DNA of 64,000 bases from NCBI GenBank assembly GCA_012520945.1, contig JAAYNH010000076.1:18169-82168 (forward strand), given 5' to 3'. Below are positions 52,001 through 61,193 of the stretch, one piece after another. A program made the translations under genes and the position numbers. The DNA is from Treponema sp. (GTDB lineage: Bacteria > Spirochaetota > Spirochaetia > Treponematales > Treponemataceae). The notes under the pieces are model-generated. The model made no database searches, was not told where the DNA came from, and was given only the letters and a program-made list of their open reading frames with translations. Positions within the stretch are counted from its first letter, which is position 1. Every line of letters begins with the position of its first letter.

Positions 52001-54877
52001 CGAGTTGTCAACAACGTCTTCTTTTATGTAGCGAGTATATACATAACCGCCAACACCTTGTTGCTGAACCGTTTTCCATTCTTCACGAATTAACTCAACT
52101 GTTGCATCGGCTTTTAATTTACTTACAAAGTTTCCTTGAACATCTACAAGTGCATAAGAAAATTTTAATTCATTTTTAGCTTTTGCAAAACCACTTAATC
52201 CTTCTGCATTTGTTAATCCAACATAAAAAGATGCCGGATGAACAAGAATGCTGTTGCGACATCCTATCATTTGATTGGAAACATCTGTTACTTGGCAATT
52301 AACCGAATAAAGATACGGCATTCCTTTGATATTGCTTTCTGTGGTTTTACAGTTAATTCGTGCAGAGCCGTTTCCACTTAAAACACCGTTTTCTTCGCTT
52401 ACAAAATCGCTACCATAACTTTCTGAGAAAGGACCAAAGTAAAAATTTTTTAAATGAGCAACGTCGGGTTTAAAATAGTAAGTTTCTTTAAACCAAGATG
52501 CAGAAAAAGAAGCTCCTGAAAGATTTCCCCCTGCAAGATAACTTGCGTTGAGATTTCCTTGAATTTCATTTCCGGCAATAATTGGAATTTTTGGAAAAGA
52601 TGCAGATGCTTGAAATTTTAATCTTTCAAAAAAAGCAACATCGAAATAAGTTGTATTTGTGTAATCTTCTTTTAATCGTTTATAAGTTATGTAATAACCA
52701 CCCGGAGGTAAATCGTTTGGAATATTAAAAGAACCGTAAAATCCGCCACTTGCGGAGGTTTTTCCTGAAAGCTTGCCGTAAACTTTCGGATTTCGCCAAG
52801 ATGTATCGGTTAAAGTAACTTCATATTCGCCAACATAAGGTTTGAACGAACCAAGTTCTTTAGTTTTATCAATCCCACGGAATGTAACAATTTCTCCCGG
52901 TTTGTAAAGACCGCGATCGGTAAAAACAAAGGTTATAGGTTTTTTGTTCAATGCATATTTAATATCCCGCGGATAAATTCCTTGACGCCATGCAGAGTGA
53001 GAATCCGGGAAGAAAATAAAACTGTCATCACCTTTTGTAATACGGAATGCAATAGAACCGTTTTTGGGAAGTTTGAAAGCTTGGTCTTTGTTTGGTAAAA
53101 TAACAGCTAGTCCGTTTTTTTCAGTTTTTCCTGTTGCAATAATTGTTTCTTTTTTTACATCTTGTGAACCAATCATTTCAACAGTAGCTCCGTTTATGGC
53201 TTCTCCTGTTTTTAAACTTGTAACCATAACTACAGCTTTATTGATTCCATAGCGAACAGTAGCTGCCAAGTCTGTTACTTGCACAATTAAGTTTTTCGTT
53301 TCTTCATAATATCCTTTAGATGAAGAAGAAGGAAGTTTTGCCATAGCCTTTAATAAAACACAACCATAACCTTTTTTTAAAAAAGGATCTAAATCTATTT
53401 CTTCAAAAATACGTGTGTTTTCTGGTTTTGTTTTTAGGGCGATTTTTTTTTCATTTGAAAAATCTGCCCGCCAAGGATAAAGAGGATTATCATATTTACG
53501 TACTTCGTAAAAAGAACCATCAAGTACATTTTGATAATCAAAAACTAATTTATGAGGGAATTGTGCTTCCATAATTTTTGTGCCGGAAGTTGTAAAATTT
53601 AGTTTTGAGGCGGCATTTGGAACTTTTACGGTAATTGTAGTGAATTTATTAAGTTTTCTATCATATATATCAGTAATTGCACTGTCAAAAGATAACGTAT
53701 ATTTTTCACCAAAATTAACAGGCAAATTAAAAATTTTTATATAATTGCCTTGTACGCTAAAATTATCCTTTGTAATTACATAAGGCAAACTGGTTTTTAT
53801 ATTGCCCAAAACAGACTCTTCTTTTACAGGATGTGAAAAATATACGTTTACCGGATTTGAATGTCGTGAAGATGATTCTCCTGTGTAAAAGTGCTTGTAA
53901 GCAAAAGTTTTTAAAGTATGAACGCTATTTGTGTTTCCGTCTTTCAACGAAACGGAAATTAAGGAGTTAAATTTTAACGGACTGGTAATTATTAATTCTA
54001 CAATGTCCGGTGTAATTTGCGATGTTTGAAAATTCAACGTTTCATTTCCATCTGTAGTTATAACGATTAAGTTTTTTGCCTTTTCAGCATTGATAGGAAA
54101 ATTAAATTGAACACGTAATTCTTTAGCTGCTTCGAGCGGCAAGTCCATTTCGTCTAAATATACATAGTTCTTTGTTTTAAAATTAAATCCTGCTGTTAAG
54201 TTTTTTATTTTTAACTTAGGTGTAATAGTAGTAAAAGAAAATTCATTTTCAAGAACACTGCCATCTAAACTTTTAATTTTTGCCGGAACAGTAATTTTAT
54301 ATTCTTGACTCGGATCAAAATTTTGATCTGCTTCAAACGAAAGATGACTTGTGCCAAACCAGCGAAAAGTTCCGGGAAGTTTTGGTTCAATTGTCATATA
54401 TTCACTTGTCTCGGATGGATCACCTAAAGCAGCAATCGGTTTAACAGGTTTAGAAAAAATAACGTAGAAAGAAGGATTACGAATTTCAGCAGGCAAAACT
54501 TCTTTTGGTCCATAATCGTTAATAACAAATTTTGTATTTGGATCGTGTTTTATACTGCCGGTAATTTCAGGTTGTTTTTTTTCAGTATAATACTTTGTTG
54601 TAAAGCTTGACGGATCAATTGATTCAGTTCGTATAACCATGCTTTTTGCATTACTTTCGTTACTTTGTGCAGAAATTTTTTGTGGAATAGAAGGCTTTTC
54701 AGGTGTTAATGGTCGGTAGTCCGGAGTAAAAAAAGCATCATCTAAAATGGAAGTGTCTAAGACGTCAAGCTCTCCATCTTGATATGAAAGATTTGATTTG
54801 GAAAAATTTGTGGATTTTAGGCAACTAGAAAATAGTGTTAAAATTAATAAAGGTACGATAAAATACAAATTACGCAT
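49010..54877 (-). CDS. Bacterial alpha-2-macroglobulin-like lipoprotein
   Basis: A 1955-aa protein. Signal peptide with lipobox F-S-S-C (~18), so it is lipid-anchored in the envelope. Successive macroglobulin-like beta-sandwich domains carry K-P-I-T-F-V-F-T-D-R-G-L-Y-K-P-G-E and later T-Y-R-L-T-V-F-G-V. The thioester motif C-L-E-Q is at Cys1467, followed by an alpha/alpha toroid. The retained thioester means it should trap attacking proteases covalently. PBP1C then repairs the cell wall, the role proposed for this conserved pair. Slightly longer than E. coli YfhM (1653 aa), the excess being in the N-terminal third. Confidence 0.93.
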   Translation of the reverse strand: MRNLYFIVPLLILTLFSSCLKSTNFSKSNLSYQDGELDVLDTSILDDAFFTPDYRPLTPEKPSIPQKISAQSNESNAKSMVIRTESIDPSSFTTKYYTEKKQPEITGSIKHDPNTKFVINDYGPKEVLPAEIRNPSFYVIFSKPVKPIAALGDPSETSEYMTIEPKLPGTFRWFGTSHLSFEADQNFDPSQEYKITVPAKIKSLDGSVLENEFSFTTITPKLKIKNLTAGFNFKTKNYVYLDEMDLPLEAAKELRVQFNFPINAEKAKNLIVITTDGNETLNFQTSQITPDIVELIITSPLKFNSLISVSLKDGNTNSVHTLKTFAYKHFYTGESSSRHSNPVNVYFSHPVKEESVLGNIKTSLPYVITKDNFSVQGNYIKIFNLPVNFGEKYTLSFDSAITDIYDRKLNKFTTITVKVPNAASKLNFTTSGTKIMEAQFPHKLVFDYQNVLDGSFYEVRKYDNPLYPWRADFSNEKKIALKTKPENTRIFEEIDLDPFLKKGYGCVLLKAMAKLPSSSSKGYYEETKNLIVQVTDLAATVRYGINKAVVMVTSLKTGEAINGATVEMIGSQDVKKETIIATGKTEKNGLAVILPNKDQAFKLPKNGSIAFRITKGDDSFIFFPDSHSAWRQGIYPRDIKYALNKKPITFVFTDRGLYKPGEIVTFRGIDKTKELGSFKPYVGEYEVTLTDTSWRNPKVYGKLSGKTSASGGFYGSFNIPNDLPPGGYYITYKRLKEDYTNTTYFDVAFFERLKFQASASFPKIPIIAGNEIQGNLNASYLAGGNLSGASFSASWFKETYYFKPDVAHLKNFYFGPFSESYGSDFVSEENGVLSGNGSARINCKTTESNIKGMPYLYSVNCQVTDVSNQMIGCRNSILVHPASFYVGLTNAEGLSGFAKAKNELKFSYALVDVQGNFVSKLKADATVELIREEWKTVQQQGVGGYVYTRYIKEDVVDNSQKIKLDSQGKISVTPSKAGFYILRVSTKDTEKRDVVTERSFYVTGTGASYWNRDNESSLRLTPDKNMYNPGETANILLESPLPKGKYLLTIEREGIFTEEILDIEESMKVLEIPIARNYLPVVYVAISSYSVRNGMPTHEYGMPDLDKPKEFFGATKIFINPRIKAFSVEIESNKTSYKPGEEVSVTLTATKNGIPLPNAELTFMAVDRGVLDLIDYHVPNPIDFFYDEYLFPLHVHGGDSRAYLMDPVTYAIKNLVGGDRSNEADEKIEERKDFNPTAVFCPVLTTDENGKVSTTFKLPDNLTTYRLTVFGVQDELFALQESELIVQNPINVQTVLPRRLRERDTCEAGILVTNLDSVAHEITVTFDIAQLTEEELKNIDGSCYESGEAFIEGKSSHKVVIQSGQNYAIYFNLGAKTKGKINTVFTVRSNVLNEKIITPLIIEKPYVSETFTTVGTLHKEESTKTEGLVIPSFAEDNVGNFSISLDASQLSLLKEAVNFVFDYPFSCLEQQSARVLPLIIFSDYIKVFDIEKKLFAPKTFVKNTIKSWSKSQQQDGGFPYWPDGNRSNMFVSTRIGHILGIALKRGFSEKELKIDINKLTSYLSTERTSKYASAFSKAYVNYVLQLLGHDVSAQSLTELLGENAGLSTVALVGLTYLEKGDSTSFTQAKYCADRLKTFMRPSTRGVDLTNPDNSNFFDTTSDQLALSLQLIVQLDSEDIMCSKLLYSLLQNQTNGYWKSTATTARVLESVYTLIKSKNLDATNLEAFANLENQTLVKGKFKGVAAEPVSSSYNLTDNIFSGFQKDKILNLNIEKKGTGELYYTSSLSYALPNEMQQARDEGIGLYYSIKDALTNEEIKIDKEKCQVTLEAGKIYKATIKISSTRDGNYLALRSAIPSGAEILDATFVTTPTIRNRNDDDSEPNYYDSWKHWMSNQEIYDNEVMSFYDIFEKGETTMNFMFRTSRRGVFPTPPITAEFMYEKEIFGRTSGLLYIIK

Positions 54878-55001
54878 AAGTTCTCCTTCGAAAATAGGAA
54901 AATTTGTAAAGCAAAATACTGCTTAAAATAAAAATAACTTCTTGCTTGAAGTATAATACACATTTATATTACAATGCAAGCATAATTTTTTAGAGGTTTT
55001 A

Positions 55002-57110
55002 GTGAAAATGAATTTATTAAAAAAGTTAGAAAGCTCAAAAATCGTTCAAGCAGTAAAATGCGGTTTAGTTATGATTTTGCCGATTGTTTTAATAGGTTGC
55101 TTTGCTTTAGCCTTTAGAACACTACCAATTAATATATATCAAAAGTTGCTTTCCGGTGTTTTTTCTTCTACTTTAGTACCTATTTTTGAATTTATTAACA
55201 GTGCAACTTTTGGTTTGTTTTCGGTTTATCTTGTTATAGCAATTTCATGGTGCTATATTCAAAATTGGTCAAAAGAAATTATATATATTTCGGCATTTCC
55301 TTTAGTTGCCGTTGTTTGTTTTTCAATAACAATCGGCGTTGGTAAATCGATGGTTTACGAAGATTTACTTGGTATAAAAGGTACATTTTCCGCAATATTT
55401 TCAGCACTTATTAGCACACGGTTATTTGTTTTGTTTTCGATGATGATAAAAAAACCTCTGAAAATTTATGCAGATGGAACGGACTTTGCATTTAATAATT
55501 CCATATCTGTGATATTTCCTGCATTTGTTACAATTGTAGTTTTTACTGTTTTTAATTTACTTTTTATGAATATTTTTAGAGTTGACAGCTTTCATCATTT
55601 TTCTACTACGATGTTTGTTAGGGTTTTTAATAAATTAGGTACATCAATTTTTAGCGGTTTACTTTTTATTTTTGTTTCCAGCTTGTTATGGTTTATGGGG
55701 ATTCATGGAAATAATGTTTTAGACGATGTTGTCAGTCAACATTTTACTCCGGCAATTGCACGTAACATTTTTGCAAATATTATTGGTATGGAAGCAACAG
55801 AAATTTGTTCAAAAACATTTTTTGACGTTTTTGTATTTATGGGTGGTTGCGGGGCAACAATGTGTTTACTTTTTGCAATTTTATTTTTCAGCAAGCGACG
55901 ATGTAATAGAAGTTTATCAAAAATTGCTTTTATACCAATGATTTTTAATATTAATGAAATTATGGTTTTTGGCTTACCGATTATTTTTAATTTGTATATG
56001 TTTATACCATTTATGTTTACACCGATTATTTGCTTTTTAATATCATATTCGGCAATTTTTTTTGGGCTTGTTCCCGTGCCTGTTGTTGAAGTAACTTGGA
56101 CAACTCCTATTATTCTAGGCGGATATTTGGCAACAAATTCTCCAATGGGAGCCATTCTACAAATATTAAATTTAGTTGTGGGTATATTTATTTATATGCC
56201 ATTTGTAAAAATGTATGATAAAGTTATTGAAAGAAAATCGCAAACATATCTTAAACAGTTGATTGAAGTGTTGAGTGAAAGTGAAGAAACAAAAGAACCT
56301 GTTCGTTTGACATCATTACATATGGAAGTTGGTGCAATGGCAAAAACTTTAGCTTTAGATTTACAACAGGCTATTAGTGCTAAAAAATTTCAAATGTATT
56401 ATCAAGCACAGTATAATAACAAAGGTGAGTGTACAGGGGTTGAAGCTCTGTTAAGATGGAAGCACGATGTTTTTGGAATTATTCATCCACCATTAGTGAT
56501 AAAATTAACTGAAGAATTAAATATTGTTACTGAATTTGAACGATTGATTTTGGAAAAAGTTTTTATTGATGCACCCCTTTTAGCTATGTCAATTGGGAAA
56601 GGAGCAAAAATTTCTGCAAATGTTTCAGTTATAACATTGAAATCAAATGGTTTTGAAGAATTTTTGAAAGAACAAATTAAAAATATCGACACGGATGAGA
56701 TGTCTGTTTGTTTGGAAATTACGGAACAAATGGCATTAAAAATTGATGATGACGTGCAACAACTTTTATCGCGAATTCGTCAAATGGGTTATAAACTAGC
56801 TATAGATGATTTTTCAATGGGACATACTTCTCTGAAATATTTACAGACAAATCAGTTTGATGTTGTGAAGTTAGACGGAGCTCTTGTACGAGGAATGCAA
56901 AGTAATAATCGTTCAAAAGATATAATAGCTTCAATTGTTTATCTTTCTCAGTCAATGGGTTTTTCCGTGCTAGCTGAATTTGTAGAAACGGAAGAACAAC
57001 GAGCAGACCTTGAAGCTATTGGTTGTTTGGAATATCAAGGTTATTTATACGGACCTGCCATTCCACTACCATATTTTACAGCAATAATGCAAGGAAAAAG
57101 AAAATCATAA
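55002..57110 (+). CDS. PTS EIIC-like membrane domain fused to an EAL domain
   Basis: A 702-aa protein. Residues ~1-410 are a polytopic EIIC domain of the lactose/cellobiose family (W-F-M-G-I-H-G-N-N and N-I-N-E-I-M-V-F-G-L-P). Residues ~445-695 are a c-di-GMP phosphodiesterase domain with catalytic residues present: E-A-L-L-R, S-A-N-V-S (Asn), E-I-T-E, D-D-F-S-M-G, V-K-L-D-G (Lys), E-T-E and Q-G-Y-L-Y-G. No EIIA or EIIB is near. The EIIC part therefore may sense rather than import a sugar and control c-di-GMP breakdown. GTG start with GAGG 5 bases upstream; an ATG two codons later is the alternative. Confidence 0.88.
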   Translation: MKMNLLKKLESSKIVQAVKCGLVMILPIVLIGCFALAFRTLPINIYQKLLSGVFSSTLVPIFEFINSATFGLFSVYLVIAISWCYIQNWSKEIIYISAFPLVAVVCFSITIGVGKSMVYEDLLGIKGTFSAIFSALISTRLFVLFSMMIKKPLKIYADGTDFAFNNSISVIFPAFVTIVVFTVFNLLFMNIFRVDSFHHFSTTMFVRVFNKLGTSIFSGLLFIFVSSLLWFMGIHGNNVLDDVVSQHFTPAIARNIFANIIGMEATEICSKTFFDVFVFMGGCGATMCLLFAILFFSKRRCNRSLSKIAFIPMIFNINEIMVFGLPIIFNLYMFIPFMFTPIICFLISYSAIFFGLVPVPVVEVTWTTPIILGGYLATNSPMGAILQILNLVVGIFIYMPFVKMYDKVIERKSQTYLKQLIEVLSESEETKEPVRLTSLHMEVGAMAKTLALDLQQAISAKKFQMYYQAQYNNKGECTGVEALLRWKHDVFGIIHPPLVIKLTEELNIVTEFERLILEKVFIDAPLLAMSIGKGAKISANVSVITLKSNGFEEFLKEQIKNIDTDEMSVCLEITEQMALKIDDDVQQLLSRIRQMGYKLAIDDFSMGHTSLKYLQTNQFDVVKLDGALVRGMQSNNRSKDIIASIVYLSQSMGFSVLAEFVETEEQRADLEAIGCLEYQGYLYGPAIPLPYFTAIMQGKRKS

Positions 57111-58483
57111 ATCAAAAACATTCGCCTTTTGGTTCAACTTCTTTCTATAAAGTGGCACTCTCAATTGCAATTCCTGTAATGTTGCAACAGTTAATTCAAA
57201 ATCTTGTGAGCCTAATCGATAATTTTATGGTGGCAGGTTTGGGCGACATTTCCATGAGTGGAGTGAACATTGCGGGGCAAATTAACTTTGTGTTTTTGGT
57301 ACTTATCACAGGGCTTTGCACAACAGGCGGAATTTTTATGAGCCAATACAATGGTGCAAAAGATTCTGAAGGAATGCAACAAGCGTTTCGTTTTAAGCTA
57401 ATTGTAGGGCTTTTGTGTGCTATTATTTATACGGCTGTTTGTTATGTAAATCCTGCACCTTTGTTGTGCCTTATGGTTCATGGAAATGAAAATGCACAAG
57501 AGATTGTTGTCGTTGGTACCGATTATATGCGAGCAGTTTCATGGTCATGGATTCCAATGGTTGTTTCATTAGCAATCGGTTCTTCATTAAGAGAAATTGA
57601 TAAAGTAAAACCGCCTCTTATGATTTCTGTGTGTGCCACAATTGTAAATACGGTTTTAAATTATTTTTTAATTTATGGAAACTGCGGATTTCCGCGTCTT
57701 GAAGTTGTGGGTGCTGCTTTTGCTACTGTTGTGGCACGCATTTTTGAGATGGTGATTTTCATTGTTTATATTTATAAAGTCAAGCCACCGTTTTTTGTGC
57801 GTTTGTGTGATTTTTTCAACGTACGTATTAAATTGTTTTTTACAATTCTTGTAAAATTCGCCATGATTTTAATTTCTGAAATGTGCTGGGTTATGAGTGA
57901 AACAATCACAACGGCACTTTATAATAGTCGTGGTGGCGCAGATGTTGTTTCCGGAATGGCGGCCGGTTTTGCGATAACAAACTTAATTTTTGTTGCATTT
58001 ACCGGAGTTCATACTGCCACGGGCGTAATTTTAGGTGGTACGTTAGGAGCAAACCGTTTAGAAGAAGCTCGCAATCAAAGGCGATGGCTTCAAAATGGAG
58101 CACTTGTTTTGGGTTTTTTTGCAACGGGGATAGGATGTCTTTCAACAGTTCTTATACCGTTAGTTTTTGCAAATTTGTCTTTAGCTTCAAGAAATATTGC
58201 ACGCGGTTTGCTTTTAGTAAATTCGGTATATATGCCAAGCTGGATTTATGTGAATAGTCAATTTGCGATTTCACGTGTTGGTGGAGATACAATAATGGGT
58301 GTAATAGTTGACGTGGGCATAAATGCATTGATGGTCATTCCTGGTATGTTTGCCCTTACGTATTTGACAAATTTAGAGCCGGTAATAATGTATGCCATTA
58401 TTAAACTTACAGATTTTTTGAAAATTTTTGTGGCAGGCATTTGGCTAAAAAAAGAACGATGGCTTAAATGTTTGACACAATAA
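57107..58483 (+). CDS. MATE-family multidrug efflux transporter (start uncertain)
   Basis: A ~459-aa membrane protein with twelve predicted helices and the MATE pattern (S-I-A-I-P-V-M-L-Q-Q-L-I-Q-N, D-N-F-M-V-A-G-L-G, M-S-Q-Y-N-G-A-K-D). The expected N-terminus (N-Q-K-H-S-P-F-G-S) has no ATG, GTG or TTG: AAGGA at 57091-57095 is followed by ATC (57104) and ATA (57107), the latter overlapping the upstream stop as ATAA. A TTG at 57023 (deep inside the EAL gene) and a GTG at 57152 are the standard-codon alternatives. Substrate unknown. Confidence 0.85.
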   Translation: MNQKHSPFGSTSFYKVALSIAIPVMLQQLIQNLVSLIDNFMVAGLGDISMSGVNIAGQINFVFLVLITGLCTTGGIFMSQYNGAKDSEGMQQAFRFKLIVGLLCAIIYTAVCYVNPAPLLCLMVHGNENAQEIVVVGTDYMRAVSWSWIPMVVSLAIGSSLREIDKVKPPLMISVCATIVNTVLNYFLIYGNCGFPRLEVVGAAFATVVARIFEMVIFIVYIYKVKPPFFVRLCDFFNVRIKLFFTILVKFAMILISEMCWVMSETITTALYNSRGGADVVSGMAAGFAITNLIFVAFTGVHTATGVILGGTLGANRLEEARNQRRWLQNGALVLGFFATGIGCLSTVLIPLVFANLSLASRNIARGLLLVNSVYMPSWIYVNSQFAISRVGGDTIMGVIVDVGINALMVIPGMFALTYLTNLEPVIMYAIIKLTDFLKIFVAGIWLKKERWLKCLTQ

Positions 58484-58561
58484 ACAACTTATATTAAAAT
58501 ATAATGATAAGGATAGAGTGTTTATTATAAAAAGATTATTATCTATATGTGGAGAAAATTT

Positions 58562-59461
58562 ATGGAAGGTGAACCGTTAATAACACGCTATGCACATCTT
58601 TTTGGGGACTTAAAAAAACTTGCGAGGGCAGAGAATCATATTACAGAAAATAATATATATCAACCTGCAAATACGAAAATATTAAAAATTCTTGATGGTA
58701 TGTTGGAAGAAAATGTGTTGCCTGGTTCAAAAATTACAGGTTTAGAAAATATCGAAAAGTTTATTGAATTAGTTAATAGTGGAAAAAGAGGTTTAATCCT
58801 TATGGAACATTATAGCAACTTTGATTTGCCCGGTGTGAATTATTTGTTGCGTCAAACGGGTAATAAAGCATGCATTGAATTATCCGAAAAAATTGTTGCT
58901 ATTGCGGGAATGAAGTTGAGCGAAGAAGATCCCATGGTAAGTGCATGGGCAGAAGGATATAATCGTATTATTATTTATCCAAGTCGTAGTTTAGCTGCAG
59001 TAACGGATCCAATAAAAAGAGCTGCAGAAGAAGAAAGAAGTAAAAAAATTAATTTTGCCTCAATGCGTGCATTGGATGCAGCACGTAAACGCGGACAAAT
59101 TATTTTAGTTTTTCCTGCAGGAACACGCTATCGTCCGGGACAGCCTGAAACAAAACGAGGTGTACGTGAAATTGATTCGTATTTACGATTGTCCGATGTT
59201 ATGATTTTGATTTCAAGCAACGGAAATTGTTTGCGTATTTCAGAAGATAATCCTAAAAATATGATGATGGATAAAGTTTGTAAAGATCTTTGTCTCATGC
59301 ATGCAGGTCCGGTTATTGAATGCAAATCTTTCCGAAATGATATTTTGGCAACATTGGACGATTATGAAGGTGATAAAAAACAAGTAGTTGTTGATAAAAT
59401 TATGGAACTTCTTGAAGAAATGCATAATGAAAAAGAAAAGGAACGTGCAAAACTAATTTAG
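58562..59461 (+). CDS. Glycerolipid acyltransferase (GPAT/PlsC-like)
   Basis: A 299-aa acyltransferase. The catalytic H-x4-D is seen in E-H-Y-S-N-F-D (~90), and F-P-A-G-T-R-Y-R-P-G stands in for the F-P-E-G-T-R phosphate-binding block. The size and order of motifs recall the soluble glycerol-3-phosphate acyltransferases of plastids rather than the small membrane PlsC. Acylation of glycerol-3-phosphate or lysophosphatidate is the likely reaction. Start at 58562 from GGAGAA 5 bases upstream; a longer frame begins 5 codons earlier. The helicase pair follows after 4 bases. Confidence 0.8.
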   Translation: MEGEPLITRYAHLFGDLKKLARAENHITENNIYQPANTKILKILDGMLEENVLPGSKITGLENIEKFIELVNSGKRGLILMEHYSNFDLPGVNYLLRQTGNKACIELSEKIVAIAGMKLSEEDPMVSAWAEGYNRIIIYPSRSLAAVTDPIKRAAEEERSKKINFASMRALDAARKRGQIILVFPAGTRYRPGQPETKRGVREIDSYLRLSDVMILISSNGNCLRISEDNPKNMMMDKVCKDLCLMHAGPVIECKSFRNDILATLDDYEGDKKQVVVDKIMELLEEMHNEKEKERAKLI

Positions 59462-59465
59462 TCAA

Positions 59466-61193
59466 ATGCAATTAGATAACCCGCTAATGATTCAAAGTGA
59501 CAGAACTATTCTCCTTGACGTTCACGCACCGTTAGCGGAAGAATGTAAAATGGCACTTATTCCTTTTTCGGAATTGGAACGAAGTCCTGAACATTTACAT
59601 ACTTATAGACTTTCTTCTCTTTCTTTGTGGAATGCCGCATCTAGTGGCGTTACTACTGAAAATGTTATAGCTGTTTTGCAAAAATATACACGTTATGAAA
59701 TTCCACCTATTATTATAAGTTGGATAAAAGAAACTGCTAATCGTTTTGGTAAAATTCGTCTTTTGCCGATGGAAAATTTTGATGGTAATGGTAGTATTGA
59801 TGATGGTGAAGAACGCTTGCTTTTGCAAACAGAAAGCGAGTCAATTTTTAAAGAAATTCGTGCACATAAGATAATGCAAAAATATTTACTACCGCTAGAA
59901 AATGAAAATTCGTTTATGTTATTTTTAACGGACAGAGGCACGATAAAACAAGAGTTGCTTAAATTAGGTTGGCCTGTAAAAGATGAAGTCCCGTTTGATG
60001 ACGGAGAACCATTAGAAATATTTTTGCGTACAAAGACTTTGAGCGGGGAAAGGTTGGAAGTCCGAGATTATCAAAGAGAGGCGGCAAAAGCACTGGTTGG
60101 AGATAAAGGACCCGGCACAGGCTTTGGAACAATAGTTTTACCTTGTGGTTCAGGAAAAACAATTGTAGGCATGACCATAATGGAAATGTTAAAAACAAAT
60201 ACGTTAATTTTGACAACAAATATTTCTGCAGTACACCAGTGGATTGAAGAACTAAAAGATAAAACGAATTTAACGGATGAAGAAATAGGAGAGTATACGG
60301 GAGAAAAGAAAACAATAAAACCTGTAACGGTTGCCACGTATCAAGTTCTCACGTGGAGACCTGATAAGGTGGGCTCATATCCTCATTTTCAAATTTTTCG
60401 CGAACGTGCTTGGGGTTTAATTATTTATGATGAAGTACATCTTTTACCTGCACCGGTTTTTAGAGTTACGGCAGAATTACAAGCAGTTCGTCGTGTAGGT
60501 TTGACGGCAACGCTTGTTCGTGAAGACGGTTGTGAGGGTTATGTTTTTAGTTTGGTAGGACCAAAACGATATGATGTTCCTTGGAAAGAGCTTGAGACGT
60601 CCGGTTGGATTGCAAATGCAGAATGCGTTGAAGTTCGTATCGATTTAGATGAAAAAAAAGAAATAGAATATGCAGTGGGTACGCAAAGAGAAAAACATCG
60701 CATTGCAAGTGAAAATCCGGCAAAATTCAATGTAGTTGAAACGTTGGTAAAAAAACATAAAGAAGACAAAATTTTGATAATAGGACAATATTTAAAACAA
60801 TTAGAAACGATTGCAAGAAAATTGAATGTTCCTATCATCACAGGAAAAACACCGAATACTGAACGTGATGTAATTTATGAACAGTTTAGGAAAGGTAAAA
60901 TTCGTGTTTTAGTAGTTTCAAAAGTTGCAAACTTTGCCATAGATTTGCCCGATGCATCAATGGCTATTCAAGTTTCCGGTACGTTTGGAAGCAGACAGGA
61001 AGAAGCTCAAAGATTGGGAAGAATTTTACGCCCAAAAGAAAGAAAAAGTACGTTTTATACATTGATAACAAGAAATACGGTTGAAGAAGATTTTGGCACA
61101 AACAGACAAAAGTTTTTAGCAGAACAAGGTTATGCATATAGAATGATACGCAATGTTGAAGAATTAGAAGGCGGCATAAAATGCATAGAATGA
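59466..61193 (+). CDS. XPB-type DEAD/DEAH-box DNA helicase
   Basis: A 575-aa superfamily 2 helicase resembling eukaryotic XPB/ERCC3. The N-terminal domain (~1-190) is XPB-like. Walker A L-P-C-G-S-G-K-T (~223), D-E-V-H (Walker B) and T-A-T (motif III) follow, with motif VI Q-R-L-G-R-I-L-R-P near residue 520. Such XPB homologues are known in Treponema pallidum and a few other bacteria. It probably opens DNA during repair or transcription. Overlaps the partner gene by 13 bases. Confidence 0.9.
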   Translation: MQLDNPLMIQSDRTILLDVHAPLAEECKMALIPFSELERSPEHLHTYRLSSLSLWNAASSGVTTENVIAVLQKYTRYEIPPIIISWIKETANRFGKIRLLPMENFDGNGSIDDGEERLLLQTESESIFKEIRAHKIMQKYLLPLENENSFMLFLTDRGTIKQELLKLGWPVKDEVPFDDGEPLEIFLRTKTLSGERLEVRDYQREAAKALVGDKGPGTGFGTIVLPCGSGKTIVGMTIMEMLKTNTLILTTNISAVHQWIEELKDKTNLTDEEIGEYTGEKKTIKPVTVATYQVLTWRPDKVGSYPHFQIFRERAWGLIIYDEVHLLPAPVFRVTAELQAVRRVGLTATLVREDGCEGYVFSLVGPKRYDVPWKELETSGWIANAECVEVRIDLDEKKEIEYAVGTQREKHRIASENPAKFNVVETLVKKHKEDKILIIGQYLKQLETIARKLNVPIITGKTPNTERDVIYEQFRKGKIRVLVVSKVANFAIDLPDASMAIQVSGTFGSRQEEAQRLGRILRPKERKSTFYTLITRNTVEEDFGTNRQKFLAEQGYAYRMIRNVEELEGGIKCIE

